64,000 bases of DNA from Acetatifactor sp. (GCA_024695935.1 JAILHH010000025.1:62001-126000); one strand, 5' to 3'; numbered from the stretch's first letter, positions 18,420 to 27,697 are shown. A program made the numbers and translations. The notes: generated by a model from the letters alone, not told the origin.

Positions 18420-19505
18420 TTAGTACTCCATACTCTCCATGTACTTCATATATTTTACGACCATGAGAGCGATCTTGAATGTAATGGCATCCTCAAACAC
18501 ACGCAGATCAAGGCCTGTGATCTTTTGGAGCTTGTCAAGACGATATACCAGGGTGTTACGATGGATAAACAACTGTCTTGATGTCTCCGATACATTCAGG
18601 CTGTTCTCAAAGAATTTATTGATGGTATTTAAAGTTTCCTCGTCAAAATCTTCTATACTCTTTCCACCGAATATTTCGCGGATGAAAAGTTTGCAGAGAG
18701 GGATCGGAAGCTGATAGATCAGACGGCCGATTCCGAGTGCGGAATATGCAACTATGGTCCTGTCGTCGAAAAAGATCTTTCCGACATCGGAAGCCATCTT
18801 TGCCTCTTTGTAGGAACGGCTCACCTCTTTGATCTCGTGGATAACGGTTCCGTAAGCGATCCTTACCTCTGTCATACCGTCCTTTATGAGATGTGCCTCT
18901 AAGTTCTTTGCAGTCTTTGCGATCTCCTTGTTGTTGTAATTGTCGGGGAGCTCGCGGACCACGATAACATTGTTCTCATCAACGGCTGTGATGAAGTCCT
19001 TGCTGTTGTTGCCAAAATGCGCTCTGGCGGACTCCAATGCATTGTTGTCCTTGCCGTTTGCGGATTCTACTATCATTACCACTCTGGGAGCATCTGTCTG
19101 AATGTGAAGTTTCTTGGACCGGCTGTAAATATCAACCAAAAGAAGGTTATCAAGCAAAAGGTTCTTGATAAAATTATCTCTGTCAAAACGTTCTTTGTAT
19201 GCCACGAGCAGGTTCTGGATCTGGAATGCAGCCATCTTGCCGATCATGTAAACATCCTCGCCGCTTCCCACAGCCACTAAAATATATTCTAAGGTCTGCT
19301 CGTCATATACTTTGAAATACTGATATCCTTGGATTTCCTGAGAATCTGCGGGAGATGAAGAAAATTCCATGGCAGCCTTGTTTCGGTTGCCCATTTCCGT
19401 GGTGGATGCAACCTCCTTGCCATCCGCATCCATCACCGCGAATTCCACACGGGAAATGCTCTTCAATCCTTCGATGGTATTTTGTAAGATCTGATTAGAT
19501 ATCAT
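18420..19505 (-). CDS. PucR/CdaR-family transcriptional regulator
   Basis: A 361-residue regulator. The C-terminus has the PucR-type helix-turn-helix (FFENSLNVSETSRQLFIHRNTLVYRLDKLQKITGLDLRVFEDAITFKIALMV) seen in CdaR and related proteins; the middle resembles the CdaR GGDEF-like domain (VRIAYGTVIHEIKEVSRSYKEAKMA); the N-terminus begins ISNQILQNTIEGLKSIS as in CdaR sugar-diacid-recognition proteins. The start at 19505 follows AAAGGAG; an upstream in-frame ATG lacks one. No sugar-diacid gene is nearby: it lies alone between a chemoreceptor gene and ftsE, so its ligand and target are unknown. Confidence 0.85.
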   Translation of the reverse strand: MISNQILQNTIEGLKSISRVEFAVMDADGKEVASTTEMGNRNKAAMEFSSSPADSQEIQGYQYFKVYDEQTLEYILVAVGSGEDVYMIGKMAAFQIQNLLVAYKERFDRDNFIKNLLLDNLLLVDIYSRSKKLHIQTDAPRVVMIVESANGKDNNALESARAHFGNNSKDFITAVDENNVIVVRELPDNYNNKEIAKTAKNLEAHLIKDGMTEVRIAYGTVIHEIKEVSRSYKEAKMASDVGKIFFDDRTIVAYSALGIGRLIYQLPIPLCKLFIREIFGGKSIEDFDEETLNTINKFFENSLNVSETSRQLFIHRNTLVYRLDKLQKITGLDLRVFEDAITFKIALMVVKYMKYMESMEY

Positions 19506-19617
19506 TTTGACTACTCCTTTGGCTTTTTGCCGATTTGCTGAACCATATAACAAATTTACAAAAAATCCACATAAAAAGCAATACTTTTTTATGCAATTTT
19601 CCTTTTTTAAAAAAATA

Positions 19618-19649
19618 CACAGCGCAAAATGTGATCATTCTGCGCTGTG
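19618..19649 (-). terminator. Intrinsic terminator of the chemoreceptor gene
   Basis: A perfect 9-bp stem CACAGCGCA/TGCGCTGTG with a 14-base loop is followed on the minus strand by TATTTTTTT, 26 bases after the stop codon of the chemoreceptor. Confidence 0.85.
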
Positions 19650-19675
19650 GTAAACTTTTTATATGACAAAAATCC

Positions 19676-21691
19676 TTAAAGGGTATATCTTGAGAGGTCG
19701 TTTTTGATCTCGTCCGAATATTTATTAAGATTCTCCGATACATTGGAGATGTTCTCGGTCTCTGCCACCAGTTTGTTGCTCTCCTCCACTATGGAATCGC
19801 TGAGGCTTAAGATCTCATTAATGGTCGATGCCTGCTCCTCTGTGGTAGCTGCGTTGTTTGAAGCCACATCGCTTATCTTTTCGATACCGTTTGCGATCTC
19901 TATGATGCCCTCGGTAGCCTTTGTGACATCATCGTAAATTGTATCGAATGATCTGTTTGCGCTTTCCACGCCCTCAAGACATGCCTCCATATCCTTTAAG
20001 CATATATCGGCCTTTCTGTTTATATCCTCGATATTCTGGGTTATTCCGTTTACCAGATTTCGGATGGTCTCCGTAGCCTCGGAGGACTGTCCTGCCAAAG
20101 TTCCTACTTCTGTTGCGACGATGGCAAAGCCTTTTCCCATTTCGCCGGCCCTTGCTGCCTCGATGGAAGCATTTAGGGACAGGAGGTTGGTCTGCTCGGA
20201 GATCGCATTTATGGTATCTGTGATGCCTGTGATCTCTTCCACTGTCTTTGCGGTGGCGCGGATGATCTCTGCCAGGTCTTTGATGGTATTGTTCAGGGTT
20301 CCCACATTTGTGGTCATATTGCCCATTTCCTCTTTACCTGTCTTTGAAGATTCAACCGTCTCCGTGCAAAGCCCCTTTACACCCTCTGCTTTTTCTGTCA
20401 GTTCAACGGAGGTCTGCGCCAGCTGGGTTGCCGCATTCGCGATCTCGTCGATGGAGATGTTCATGTCTCCCAGGATCTTGTTTAGTCTCTCTATGGCCTC
20501 GCCCTGGGTATGGTTTGCAGATGAGAGGGACTTGGAAATGTCAAAGCACTCTCCCGCGTGGGTATTCATATTGGAGGAGATATCCGCAAGACCCACTAAC
20601 ATCTCCCTCATTTTTCCAATATAATCATTTAAATTCTCGCTGAGTGTTGTAATCTCGTTATTTCCGACAGGCGTGATATTTACCGTAAAATCACCGTTAC
20701 TGATGTCTGTTATCCTCTCAGTGACCGTGGTGACAGGGTTCATGTATCTGCTGATGGTAAGATGAAGAGCGATTCCCAAAATGAGCAATAACACGACGGA
20801 TACGATCATGGTAAGGATCACAGTGTTCATTATGCTTCTCATCATAAAGCTGTAGGGCACCGCAGATGCAACTATCCAGGATGTCTCAGGGATATCGGTT
20901 CCCACATAGATCATTTTGCCGTTTGCGGAGTCGCCGGTCACAGCCTTGTTCACGCCCAGATCGTTTGTGGTCTTTAATGATGAAAATACACCGTTAAGCC
21001 CTGTGACTACGGGGTCTTGGCTTGATGCCACGTTTTCGCCGACCACACTTGTCACATTGCTCACCAGAATGTCTTTTGTGTCTTTGTTTATGATATAGAA
21101 TACGGCGTCGGAAGAAACTGATTTGAAATTATTCAATTTCTCGGCCACTTTGTCAAAATTCACATCACTGCTGAGGACCACTTTGTCTGAAAGGAGTATT
21201 GAGCAGGCCATGCAGGTCTTTCCCGTGGATGCGTCAAGGTATGGGTCTGAGGTGTAGATGGCACCGTTTTTTGCCACCGCACCGGTATACCATGCCCTGT
21301 CGGTAAACACGAAATCGCTGCCGGGAACCCATCCGGAACCGTCCAGGAATTTGCCCGTATTACCGTTTGCTATATAGATATCCTGTGAATCGGAATCGAT
21401 TTCGGTGAGCTTTAAAAGCATTTTCAGCGCATCATCATCAGAAAGTGCAGGAGAATTTTTGTAAACATCCGCCGTCTGCTTTACCCTGCCCTCTATAGCA
21501 CTCCACCAGTTGTAAACCTCGTTGGAATAGGAGATCGATTCCTTTGACAAAACAGATTCAGTCAGCTCGATTATCTTGTCCGACTCTGTTTTTACGGTTA
21601 TAGCCGTGATCACCAGTACTATAACGGCCACAAACATTATGACCTGATTGAGCAGAACCCTTTTTAACGACTTTCTCTTTGCTTCTTTCAT
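19676..21691 (-). CDS. Methyl-accepting chemotaxis protein with Cache sensor
   Basis: A 671-residue chemoreceptor. A membrane helix at residues 13-30 ([17 protein letters not shown]), a double Cache-like external domain ([47 protein letters not shown]), a second helix ([22 protein letters not shown] near 290-310), a HAMP region and a long signalling helix follow in order. The hairpin tip that contacts CheA/CheW is clear ([38 protein letters not shown]). No C-terminal CheR-docking pentapeptide is seen. Ligand is unknown; Cache receptors often sense amino or organic acids. Monocistronic, with its own terminator. Consistent with the flagellar genes nearby. Confidence 0.95.
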   Translation of the reverse strand: MKEAKRKSLKRVLLNQVIMFVAVIVLVITAITVKTESDKIIELTESVLSKESISYSNEVYNWWSAIEGRVKQTADVYKNSPALSDDDALKMLLKLTEIDSDSQDIYIANGNTGKFLDGSGWVPGSDFVFTDRAWYTGAVAKNGAIYTSDPYLDASTGKTCMACSILLSDKVVLSSDVNFDKVAEKLNNFKSVSSDAVFYIINKDTKDILVSNVTSVVGENVASSQDPVVTGLNGVFSSLKTTNDLGVNKAVTGDSANGKMIYVGTDIPETSWIVASAVPYSFMMRSIMNTVILTMIVSVVLLLILGIALHLTISRYMNPVTTVTERITDISNGDFTVNITPVGNNEITTLSENLNDYIGKMREMLVGLADISSNMNTHAGECFDISKSLSSANHTQGEAIERLNKILGDMNISIDEIANAATQLAQTSVELTEKAEGVKGLCTETVESSKTGKEEMGNMTTNVGTLNNTIKDLAEIIRATAKTVEEITGITDTINAISEQTNLLSLNASIEAARAGEMGKGFAIVATEVGTLAGQSSEATETIRNLVNGITQNIEDINRKADICLKDMEACLEGVESANRSFDTIYDDVTKATEGIIEIANGIEKISDVASNNAATTEEQASTINEILSLSDSIVEESNKLVAETENISNVSENLNKYSDEIKNDLSRYTL

Positions 21692-22042
21692 CTTGCTTTC
21701 CTCCGTGATGTACAGCAGTCATTAACTTCCGAAAACCCTATGTAAAACGATGACTTTTTATGCAATTTGCGCCATATGGTTAATTATACTCTAAATCATT
21801 TATATTTACCATAAAAATCTGTTAAACAATGTAAATAACATTAAATTGTCACTAAATTTATTTGTATCAAAAGATGAAACGCTGTGATGCCGGCACCCTG
21901 CTCGTTATTTACCTCAAAACTTTGTCCTTCTAGTGCTCTGCAGTCATACAATAAATAAACTAAAAGACCGAGGCGGCCTCGGTCTTTTAAAACTTGATAC
22001 TATTTGGTTTTTAACCTGTCAGAAAATCACTGCCCCGAATCC
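21692..22042. other. Non-coding gap between chemoreceptor and LysM genes
   Basis: About 350 A/T-rich bases. On the minus strand a TATAAT at 21783-21788 may serve the chemoreceptor, whose start codon is preceded by GGAGG; no good -35 is seen. The terminator of the LysM gene is at 21962-21988. I see no small gene or structured RNA otherwise. Confidence 0.5.
21962..21988 (-). terminator. Intrinsic terminator of the LysM operon
   Basis: A 12-bp perfect stem AAAAGACCGAGG/CCTCGGTCTTTT with a 3-base loop. The run of T on either side allows function in both directions; it closes the LysM gene 55 bases after its stop. Confidence 0.88.
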
Positions 22043-22834
22043 TTAGTATTTTATCTTTTGTCCGGGATAGATCAGATTGATATTCTTTATCTGATTTCTC
22101 TTTAATATGTAATTAAGCGAAACTTTGAGTTTCCTTGCGATCTTTGTGAGGTTATCGCCTTTTTTTACGATATAGATGCCACTTTGGCCGTTTTCTGCCG
22201 TAATGTCATCATCCACAACCTGATCCGCATCCTTTGTGACAGTCACGTAGTATATGATCTGCCGGCCCGGATAGATCAGATTGATGTTTTTGAAATAATT
22301 CCATGTCACAAGCTCCTGCAAAGAAACGCCTAGTTTTCTGGAGATCTTTCTAAGGTTATCGCCCTTTACTACGGTATAGATTCTCTTTTCATTAACAGTC
22401 ACTTTCTTTTTGGTCTCATTTGAAGTCCCTGCGCCAGACGACTGTCCGCCCGATGACTGGCTGCCTGAAGGCTGCGTGGAAGGAGTGGAAGGAGCCGCCG
22501 CTTCCGGCACGGTTACCTCAGCTGTCGAGAAAGGTCCGCCCTCATAATCTGCAACGTAAATATTGTAGGTTGCGCCCGCTGTAAGGCTCTGGCTTACAGT
22601 TCCGGTAAAAGCATTATTTACCACGGCAAAGGATGACATGGCAACAATCTCATCGTTTGCATTACGTATCTGAACCATAACTGCAGGTGCATCTGTGGTT
22701 CCGCTCACAGTTGCCCCTGTGCTCGTTACTGTCGCGTCGGTAACGGTTACTTCTCTGTCCTTGGCCTCACTTATCATAGGGATTCCTATGATCATAAGCG
22801 CCAATGCTATCGTAATAATCAGTCTCTTCATCAT
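22043..22834 (-). CDS. Secreted protein with two LysM domains
   Basis: A 263-residue exported protein. Signal peptide at residues 1-24 (MMKRLIITIALALMIIGIPMISEA), then a beta-sandwich-like segment (residues 28-110) resembling a fibronectin or Big-type module, a Ser/Gly/Pro-rich linker (112-138), and two LysM repeats (about 153-198 and 220-263) with the typical YTVVKGDNLRKI and INLIYPGQKI ends. LysM modules bind the glycan strands of peptidoglycan, so this protein is probably held non-covalently at the wall. No catalytic domain is present. It starts 14 bases after the big secreted protein gene and likely anchors or accompanies it. Confidence 0.88.
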   Translation of the reverse strand: MMKRLIITIALALMIIGIPMISEAKDREVTVTDATVTSTGATVSGTTDAPAVMVQIRNANDEIVAMSSFAVVNNAFTGTVSQSLTAGATYNIYVADYEGGPFSTAEVTVPEAAAPSTPSTQPSGSQSSGGQSSGAGTSNETKKKVTVNEKRIYTVVKGDNLRKISRKLGVSLQELVTWNYFKNINLIYPGRQIIYYVTVTKDADQVVDDDITAENGQSGIYIVKKGDNLTKIARKLKVSLNYILKRNQIKNINLIYPGQKIKY

Positions 22835-22848
22835 AGTTTCATCCCCTC

Positions 22849-25326
22849 TTAATTATAAAATTCTATATGGCCGTCCCAGTATACACCCTTGCCGGATCCC
22901 ATCTGTGTTCCGCTATAGTTAGTGTCATCATCAAATCCTGCATTCAGTACGGTTGCATAGAACCCACCCTCGTGGTAGTTGGTTTCAGTAAGCTGTCCGA
23001 TCCATACATGTTCGTCAAAATACTCTCTTGCCTGTTCGAAACCAATGATGAATGTGGTTGATGCCACCTTATCATCAGTTGCGGGAAGCCTTCCGTTGAA
23101 ATTGTGTGCAGCATCATCTGCAGTCACGATCCTATGAGAGCCATTGTCAAAAGTCAGATACAGATTGTAATCCGATGCTCCACCGGTAGGGTCATTTGTC
23201 GGATGAAAATAAGTTGCCGTTATCAAGATCTGCTCAGGGTTATCCGGTTTAAAATAAGTGTAATCAAATGGCATCGCCTGACCATAATAATCATGAGTGA
23301 TCGTGTCATGATCAACGATCCAATCATTTGTTCCGTCATCCCAGCCATTATTGGGATCTCCTCCCAAATACCGGTACTGAATCACCAGACCGACGCGAAC
23401 GATGGTTATATATTTCGTCATTCCGCCTTCGAATACGATCTTTAAAGGAATCTCATCGTAGAAGTTTGAGTTAAATGTCAATTCGATGTCTTCAAGGTCA
23501 GTAGCATCAAGACCGACTCCATCTGCCTGTGACGGATCCACCAGTTCTACTGAAATGATATCCGTATTGGAGAGGCCCGCATTACCATTCAAAGGATACA
23601 AATGGATGGTGCTGTCACCCACATAAACCCTTGCAACAGCCGTATCATCATTACTTGTAGCCCAGACAGAATCAATGTTTTTTCCGTTATCCCCGATCAG
23701 ACCGTAAGCTTTAGTCTCTCCCTCACCACCGACAGTCAGGTATTTCTCAGAAGTCTTCAACAGTCTGATCCTGTCAGCACCTTGAACCGGATCTGTGACA
23801 CGAAGGAATGATCCAGGTGCCCCACCATTTACTTCTATTGTATAAATGTCATCTTCATTAAGAACGGTTTCTATTCTGCCCATTCCACCTGCTTTAATGG
23901 TGGCAGGGTTGATCGAATTAACCGGGAATCTGACACCACCTGCGCCTCCCGGTCCACCGGCATCAGCGATCGTTGTACTGTCTGTTTCGGCATTCGCTTC
24001 ATCATCTACATCACAGATGAGGAAATTGTTTCCCCGTCCTGTTCTATCATTAAAATCAGTACAGATAAGTACCTGGTCAATGTTTTCAAGGGTATATACA
24101 GGAAGCGTGCTTACAACAGGACTTACATCCTCCCAACTTACCCCCCAGCTTACCGTATAATCCTGCACGGTAATATCGTGGTCACCGCCGCTGGGATCCT
24201 TAGCAGTCACATGATATGGATCTCCGCTTGTTTCAATACGGCCAAGCAGCGCTGTCACATTTGCCGATCTTTTCGCTGCCATCTCTTCTTCATTGCCTGT
24301 GATTTCCTCCAGTCCAAAGTATTCAAAAAGCGAAGGATCCATCAGCCTGCATATAAGTTCTTCTGCAAAGAGATCTTTTACTGTTTTGCCCGGAACAGTC
24401 GCATATGCATACAGATAATCATTGGCCTCATCCACAATTGCAGGGTTACCGGAATTGGGATAAACCAGAGGAATACCAACCCACTGATATTGATCATATA
24501 CAAAAGTATAAGTAAATTCGGTTCCGTCGGCATTGATTCCTTCTGTCAGATCAACGCCTCCATCATCATTCCCACTTCCTGCCTCTGCCATGACTACACC
24601 GCGACTTGATGATAAAGTGATCTTTACATACAGGGGTGTACCGGTCCATGGATTGGGAACATCTTCAAGGTCAAACTCAACAAAATAGGTATCTGTCGCC
24701 CACTGATCTCTTTCAGGGGCAGCACCTACTCTCGTATATTCTCCACCATCGGTATATTTATAGTCTACTGTTACTGATTCATTATTCGGGTCAAATCCAT
24801 CAAAGCTAACGCGGAACCGCGGCGGTCCTTCAACAAGCTCAACCCACTTGTTCATTTCTCCAACCCAGCAGAAATACACACTGTAGTCAATAGTGCCCAT
24901 ATAAGGATTTACTCCACTGGGATCAAAAAGTTCAAGTCCTTCCGGCACACTGGCACTGCTTCCAAACTTTAAACATGCGCCGTCCCTTGGATCAAGTGTA
25001 CCGGCGAATGTGGCATCATCCCATATTTCCAAAGATGCACCGGATTCAATAGTCACTGTAACACCTTCTAAAGTATTTCCCTCGGCCTGGCTGCCCAGCA
25101 TGAGATGATGATGACTTGGCACAGTAATATTGCCGCCTGAAACGTCACCACCCGTCACAGTGCCTATATATTCTCCATACTCGTCTGCTTCGTAGAGGAT
25201 CCCGTCGATTATTTCCGGTTCCGGATCATCCTCCGCCCAAACAGGCAAAACAAAATGCGCTACTGACATAAAGCATAGCAGTAACGCAAGTAAAAAGGAA
25301 AACTTCCTCCTTTGATATTTCTCCAT
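22849..25326 (-). CDS. Large secreted protein of unknown function
   Basis: An 825-residue exported protein that I do not recognise. A signal peptide is clear (residues 1-31, ending VLPVWA before EDDPEPE). Residues 50-130 read like short beta-helix rungs (GGDVSGGNITVPSHHH, VTVTIESGASLEIW). The rest is acidic, rich in Asp, Gly, Asn, Thr and aromatic residues and poor in cysteine, as in surface beta proteins. Two glycine patches occur (AGGPGGAGGVRFP, KAGGMGRIETVL). No sortase motif, membrane anchor or enzyme motif is visible, and it ends in FYN. It sits between a 12-TM LuxR regulator and a LysM protein, 14 bases upstream of the latter, suggesting a co-expressed surface pair. GGAGGG precedes the start. 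Confidence 0.8.
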   Translation of the reverse strand: MEKYQRRKFSFLLALLLCFMSVAHFVLPVWAEDDPEPEIIDGILYEADEYGEYIGTVTGGDVSGGNITVPSHHHLMLGSQAEGNTLEGVTVTIESGASLEIWDDATFAGTLDPRDGACLKFGSSASVPEGLELFDPSGVNPYMGTIDYSVYFCWVGEMNKWVELVEGPPRFRVSFDGFDPNNESVTVDYKYTDGGEYTRVGAAPERDQWATDTYFVEFDLEDVPNPWTGTPLYVKITLSSSRGVVMAEAGSGNDDGGVDLTEGINADGTEFTYTFVYDQYQWVGIPLVYPNSGNPAIVDEANDYLYAYATVPGKTVKDLFAEELICRLMDPSLFEYFGLEEITGNEEEMAAKRSANVTALLGRIETSGDPYHVTAKDPSGGDHDITVQDYTVSWGVSWEDVSPVVSTLPVYTLENIDQVLICTDFNDRTGRGNNFLICDVDDEANAETDSTTIADAGGPGGAGGVRFPVNSINPATIKAGGMGRIETVLNEDDIYTIEVNGGAPGSFLRVTDPVQGADRIRLLKTSEKYLTVGGEGETKAYGLIGDNGKNIDSVWATSNDDTAVARVYVGDSTIHLYPLNGNAGLSNTDIISVELVDPSQADGVGLDATDLEDIELTFNSNFYDEIPLKIVFEGGMTKYITIVRVGLVIQYRYLGGDPNNGWDDGTNDWIVDHDTITHDYYGQAMPFDYTYFKPDNPEQILITATYFHPTNDPTGGASDYNLYLTFDNGSHRIVTADDAAHNFNGRLPATDDKVASTTFIIGFEQAREYFDEHVWIGQLTETNYHEGGFYATVLNAGFDDDTNYSGTQMGSGKGVYWDGHIEFYN

Positions 25327-25343
25327 ACTTACACCCTCCTGTA

Positions 25344-25415
25344 ATCTGTAATTATCTGTATTGTCTAATAATCAGCCCCTCTTATACAGATTTGTAGTAA
25401 AATTTTAATACAGAT
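25344..25415. repeat. Four copies of ATCTGTA in two opposed pairs
   Basis: ATCTGTA occurs at 25344-25350 and 25354-25360 (10 bases apart), and its reverse complement TACAGAT at 25385-25391 and 25409-25415 (24 bases apart). All four lie in the 132-base gap upstream of the secreted-protein gene and just after the LuxR regulator gene, spaced near whole helical turns, as expected for a transcription factor binding region. Confidence 0.6.
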
Positions 25416-25458
25416 CACAGAATCGTGCAGTTTAGTTTTGGTATAGGATTGGCTTAAA

Positions 25459-26844
25459 TCAAGGATTTAAGTAGTGATTTCTGAAATCTTCGATGAGTTC
25501 GTTTCGATTATGACAGGATGTGGCCTGCAAAATATTTGTCACATGATATTTCACTGTGCTCTCCGTCACAAAAAGACTTTCTGCGATCTCTCCGTTTGAA
25601 GCTCCATCGAGAATGCATTTTAATACCTGGGCCTGCTTTGGATTCAGACCTTTTTCCTTTATATACTGTTCAAAAGCCAGTTCCCTTCTGTCACCTGCAG
25701 GCAAGGTCTCCCTGCTTTCTGTTTTTGCAGGATACAGATAAGTAAATAATGCAAAGAATCCGGCGCCTGTCACTATATAGAGCACCAACATGACACACAC
25801 AAGAACCGTCATATTTCTTTCAAGCAAAATTCCCATATATGTTCCCAATGCCTGTCCAAGAAGCGCAGCTGTAACGCCGAGCGTAGCAAAGGGGAATTTT
25901 CCGCGATCCTTTTCGGCTTCATCCGAAAATGCGATCATCCTGTACACCGCAGGAAATCCCAAAAAGATATATGCCATTATCTGCACCAGCGCGGAAGTGC
26001 CGGCGTTCACCTGAAGCGCAGGACTTAACAGCCCAAAGCCCAATGCCAAAAAGGCACATAATGCCCCGGTCTTTCTGCTTTTGTCATTTATAAAGCCCGC
26101 GATAATGAGGCCGATGGCGTAAAAGGCTCTCGAAAAGATGGCCGATTCGAATTCCGTGCCGCCGGTCACCTTGAAATGAAGCCCGATGTTACTGAGCACA
26201 AAGAACATAAATATTATGAAGAACAGCACCACGTCGTTTTTTCCGATATGCACCTTTGCCGGCTTCAGATATTCTTCTTCACGAAACAGATTCTCTTCTT
26301 TTTTCCCATACGATCCCAACCCCGCCCCCACCGTTACAGCGGCAAGGAGGGCATATATTATCAGGATGAATTTTTCACCAAGGGCATTTCCTCCGTCAAG
26401 AAGGGACAATATGAGCGTGCCGACTCCGCCTATGGCATATATCATTCCAAAGGCTTTACCCCTCTCGGCAAAACTCACATTCAGAGTGATCTCCGTGAGG
26501 GCATAGCACATGATAGTTCCTATAAAGAAACTCATGATGCTTCCGAATATGATCGTACCTGCAGCTCCATCTGCAAGAAATGCCACCGCACCGCTCCCGC
26601 AGATGATCAGGGACCAAACGGCAGGCACCCACTTTTCAAGAGCCCTTTTACTTTTTCTCATAAAAGCCATGGAAGAGAGATACCCCAAAGCCTGCAGAAC
26701 CGCAAAGAAGGTGTCTGTGATAAGGCAAACGGAGATATCATCGAAATAATCAAAAAGAGTATATGCAACAGAGATATACAATGTCCCTGTCCACATATAT
26801 ATGAGACCACCAAGGGTGGCAAGAAATACGGATCTTTTTTTCAT
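25459..26844 (-). CDS. LuxR-family regulator fused to a 12-helix MFS-like membrane domain
   Basis: A 461-residue protein. Residues 1 to about 375 form roughly twelve membrane helices with MFS-like spacing (SVFLATLGGLIYMWTGTLYISVAYTLF at the N-terminus, VLVCVMLVLYIVTGAGFFALFTYLY as the last). After a short charged linker, residues 395-460 form a GerE/LuxR helix-turn-helix (GLNPKQAQVLKCILDGASNGEIAESLFVTESTVKYHVTNIL). The membrane part probably senses a ligand or wall signal rather than transporting. Such one-component fusions are known in Eggerthella and some Lachnospiraceae next to the genes they control; here the next genes are the secreted protein and the LysM protein. GGGGAGAA precedes the start. 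Confidence 0.85.
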   Translation of the reverse strand: MKKRSVFLATLGGLIYMWTGTLYISVAYTLFDYFDDISVCLITDTFFAVLQALGYLSSMAFMRKSKRALEKWVPAVWSLIICGSGAVAFLADGAAGTIIFGSIMSFFIGTIMCYALTEITLNVSFAERGKAFGMIYAIGGVGTLILSLLDGGNALGEKFILIIYALLAAVTVGAGLGSYGKKEENLFREEEYLKPAKVHIGKNDVVLFFIIFMFFVLSNIGLHFKVTGGTEFESAIFSRAFYAIGLIIAGFINDKSRKTGALCAFLALGFGLLSPALQVNAGTSALVQIMAYIFLGFPAVYRMIAFSDEAEKDRGKFPFATLGVTAALLGQALGTYMGILLERNMTVLVCVMLVLYIVTGAGFFALFTYLYPAKTESRETLPAGDRRELAFEQYIKEKGLNPKQAQVLKCILDGASNGEIAESLFVTESTVKYHVTNILQATSCHNRNELIEDFRNHYLNP

Positions 26845-27522
26845 AACTCATTCTCCCCTAAGTTTATGCCCTTTAATTATCTCATCTATATCGCATACTT
26901 GCAACCGGAAAGGTGTTTATCTTCGAGAGCCGAGAACAACTGACGATATCCCTTCGGCAAACCTGCTTTGAAATGCTCCCAACGGTACATATTTACGGGT
27001 TTTTCAAGGCAATCCTCGAAATAACTGTAAGCCGATTTTTTCGGAATTGACTTCTACAGTTTTATTCGCGTTTTCCGCGAAAAAACTGTAAGCATTTTCC
27101 CTTTCGAAACAGCATTTAACTTCTTATTACGGTTTTTCCGGCAGTTTCTATATAAAAACTGTAACAGTTCTTCCTCAATAGAACTCAATTGATTTTTTAT
27201 TACAGTTTTCTCAGTAGTATCTTTCAAAAAAAACTGTAGTGCAAATTTTGAGTTACAGTTTATTTAACCTTTTCACCAAAAAACTGTAAGATTGCCTTCC
27301 AAAAAAATTTTTCCATACAGTGTTTTTTGCCGATTTGCTAAAAAAACTGTAGCCGAATAGAATACAAACTATTCGCTACAGTCTTTTATTAGAAAAATCC
27401 TAAATAACCGTAACCGTATATGGTTTTAGTGATTATACACAGATTCGAAGACACTTCGATGGAATTTTTGCTTTACGCCCGGCCGGGCTTAATCCCTCAT
27501 ACAAGCTCGACGGTACAAAAAA
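26845..27522. other. Long non-coding region upstream of the LuxR-type gene
   Basis: About 680 bases without a credible gene. The middle is the inverted-repeat array (27021-27412). The flanks, 26845-27020 and 27413-27522, contain no convincing promoter pair, only short palindromes (for example CCCGGCCGGGC near 27478). Base composition is strongly A/T-rich inside the array. Confidence 0.6.
27021..27412. repeat. Alternating array of AAAACTGTA and TACAGTTTT inverted repeats
   Basis: At least thirteen copies or near copies of a 9-mer alternate in orientation. Clear TACAGTTTT-type copies start at 27055, 27201, 27254, 27316 (one insertion) and 27377 (TACAGTCTTTT), with a variant TTACGGTTTTT at 27127; AAAACTGTA-type copies start at 27023 (AACTGTA), 27082, 27155, 27230, 27281 and 27343, with a last variant AATAACCGTAA at 27402. 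Pairs can be read as 36-38 base units with non-conserved centres, or as hairpins between units; the last gap has an extended stem (CTGTAG, GAATAG with CTATTC, CTACAG). No open frame is supported here. It lies upstream of the 12-TM LuxR gene. Confidence 0.8.
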
Positions 27523-27547
27523 CCCCTTAATCGGAATGATCAAGGGG
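27523..27547 (-). terminator. Second terminator downstream of tRNA-Gln
   Basis: CCCCTTGATC and GATTAAGGGG (one G:U pair) with a 5-base loop, followed on the minus strand by TTTTTTG. It lies in tandem behind the tRNA terminator. Confidence 0.75.
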
Positions 27548-27573
27548 GTGCAGGTCAAGTCTGTTATAAACGA

Positions 27574-27601
27574 AAAAGACGAAGCGGATGCTTCGTCTTT
27601 T
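27574..27601 (-). terminator. Terminator of tRNA-Gln
   Basis: A perfect 12-bp stem AAAAGACGAAGC/GCTTCGTCTTTT with a 4-base loop and T-rich flank, five bases after the tRNA 3' end. Confidence 0.88.
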
Positions 27602-27605
27602 GAAA

Positions 27606-27677
27606 CAGGGCTACAAGGATTCGAACCTTGAAATGACGGAGTCAGAGTCCGTTGCCTTACCGTTTGGCGATAGCCCT
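27606..27677 (-). tRNA. tRNA-Gln, anticodon CTG
   Basis: 72 nt on the minus strand. The acceptor stem is AGGGCTA with TAGCCCT and discriminator G; the D-arm CGCCAAACGGTAAGGC, the anticodon arm ACGGACTCTGACTCCGT (loop CTCTGAC, anticodon CTG reading CAG) and the T-arm CAAGGTTCGAATCCTTG all fold. The 3' CCA is not encoded (bases TTT follow). The tRNA belongs to the usual Gram-positive Gln type. Its own promoter and two terminators flank it. Confidence 0.95.
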
Positions 27678-27697
27678 ATGAATGACTTACTTGATGT

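Noticed and set aside
19495..19743. 82-residue minus-strand open frame between the chemoreceptor and the PucR-type gene
   Set aside because: It runs through the chemoreceptor terminator and the regulator leader without a ribosome site.
26176..26943. 255-residue plus-strand open frame antisense to the 12-TM LuxR gene
   Set aside because: It is rich in His/Tyr/Lys as expected for the complement of membrane-helix codons and has no family likeness.
27021..27412. CRISPR array
   Set aside because: The 36-38 base units keep only their end 9-mers; the centres differ, spacer lengths range from about 14 to 36, and no cas gene is near.
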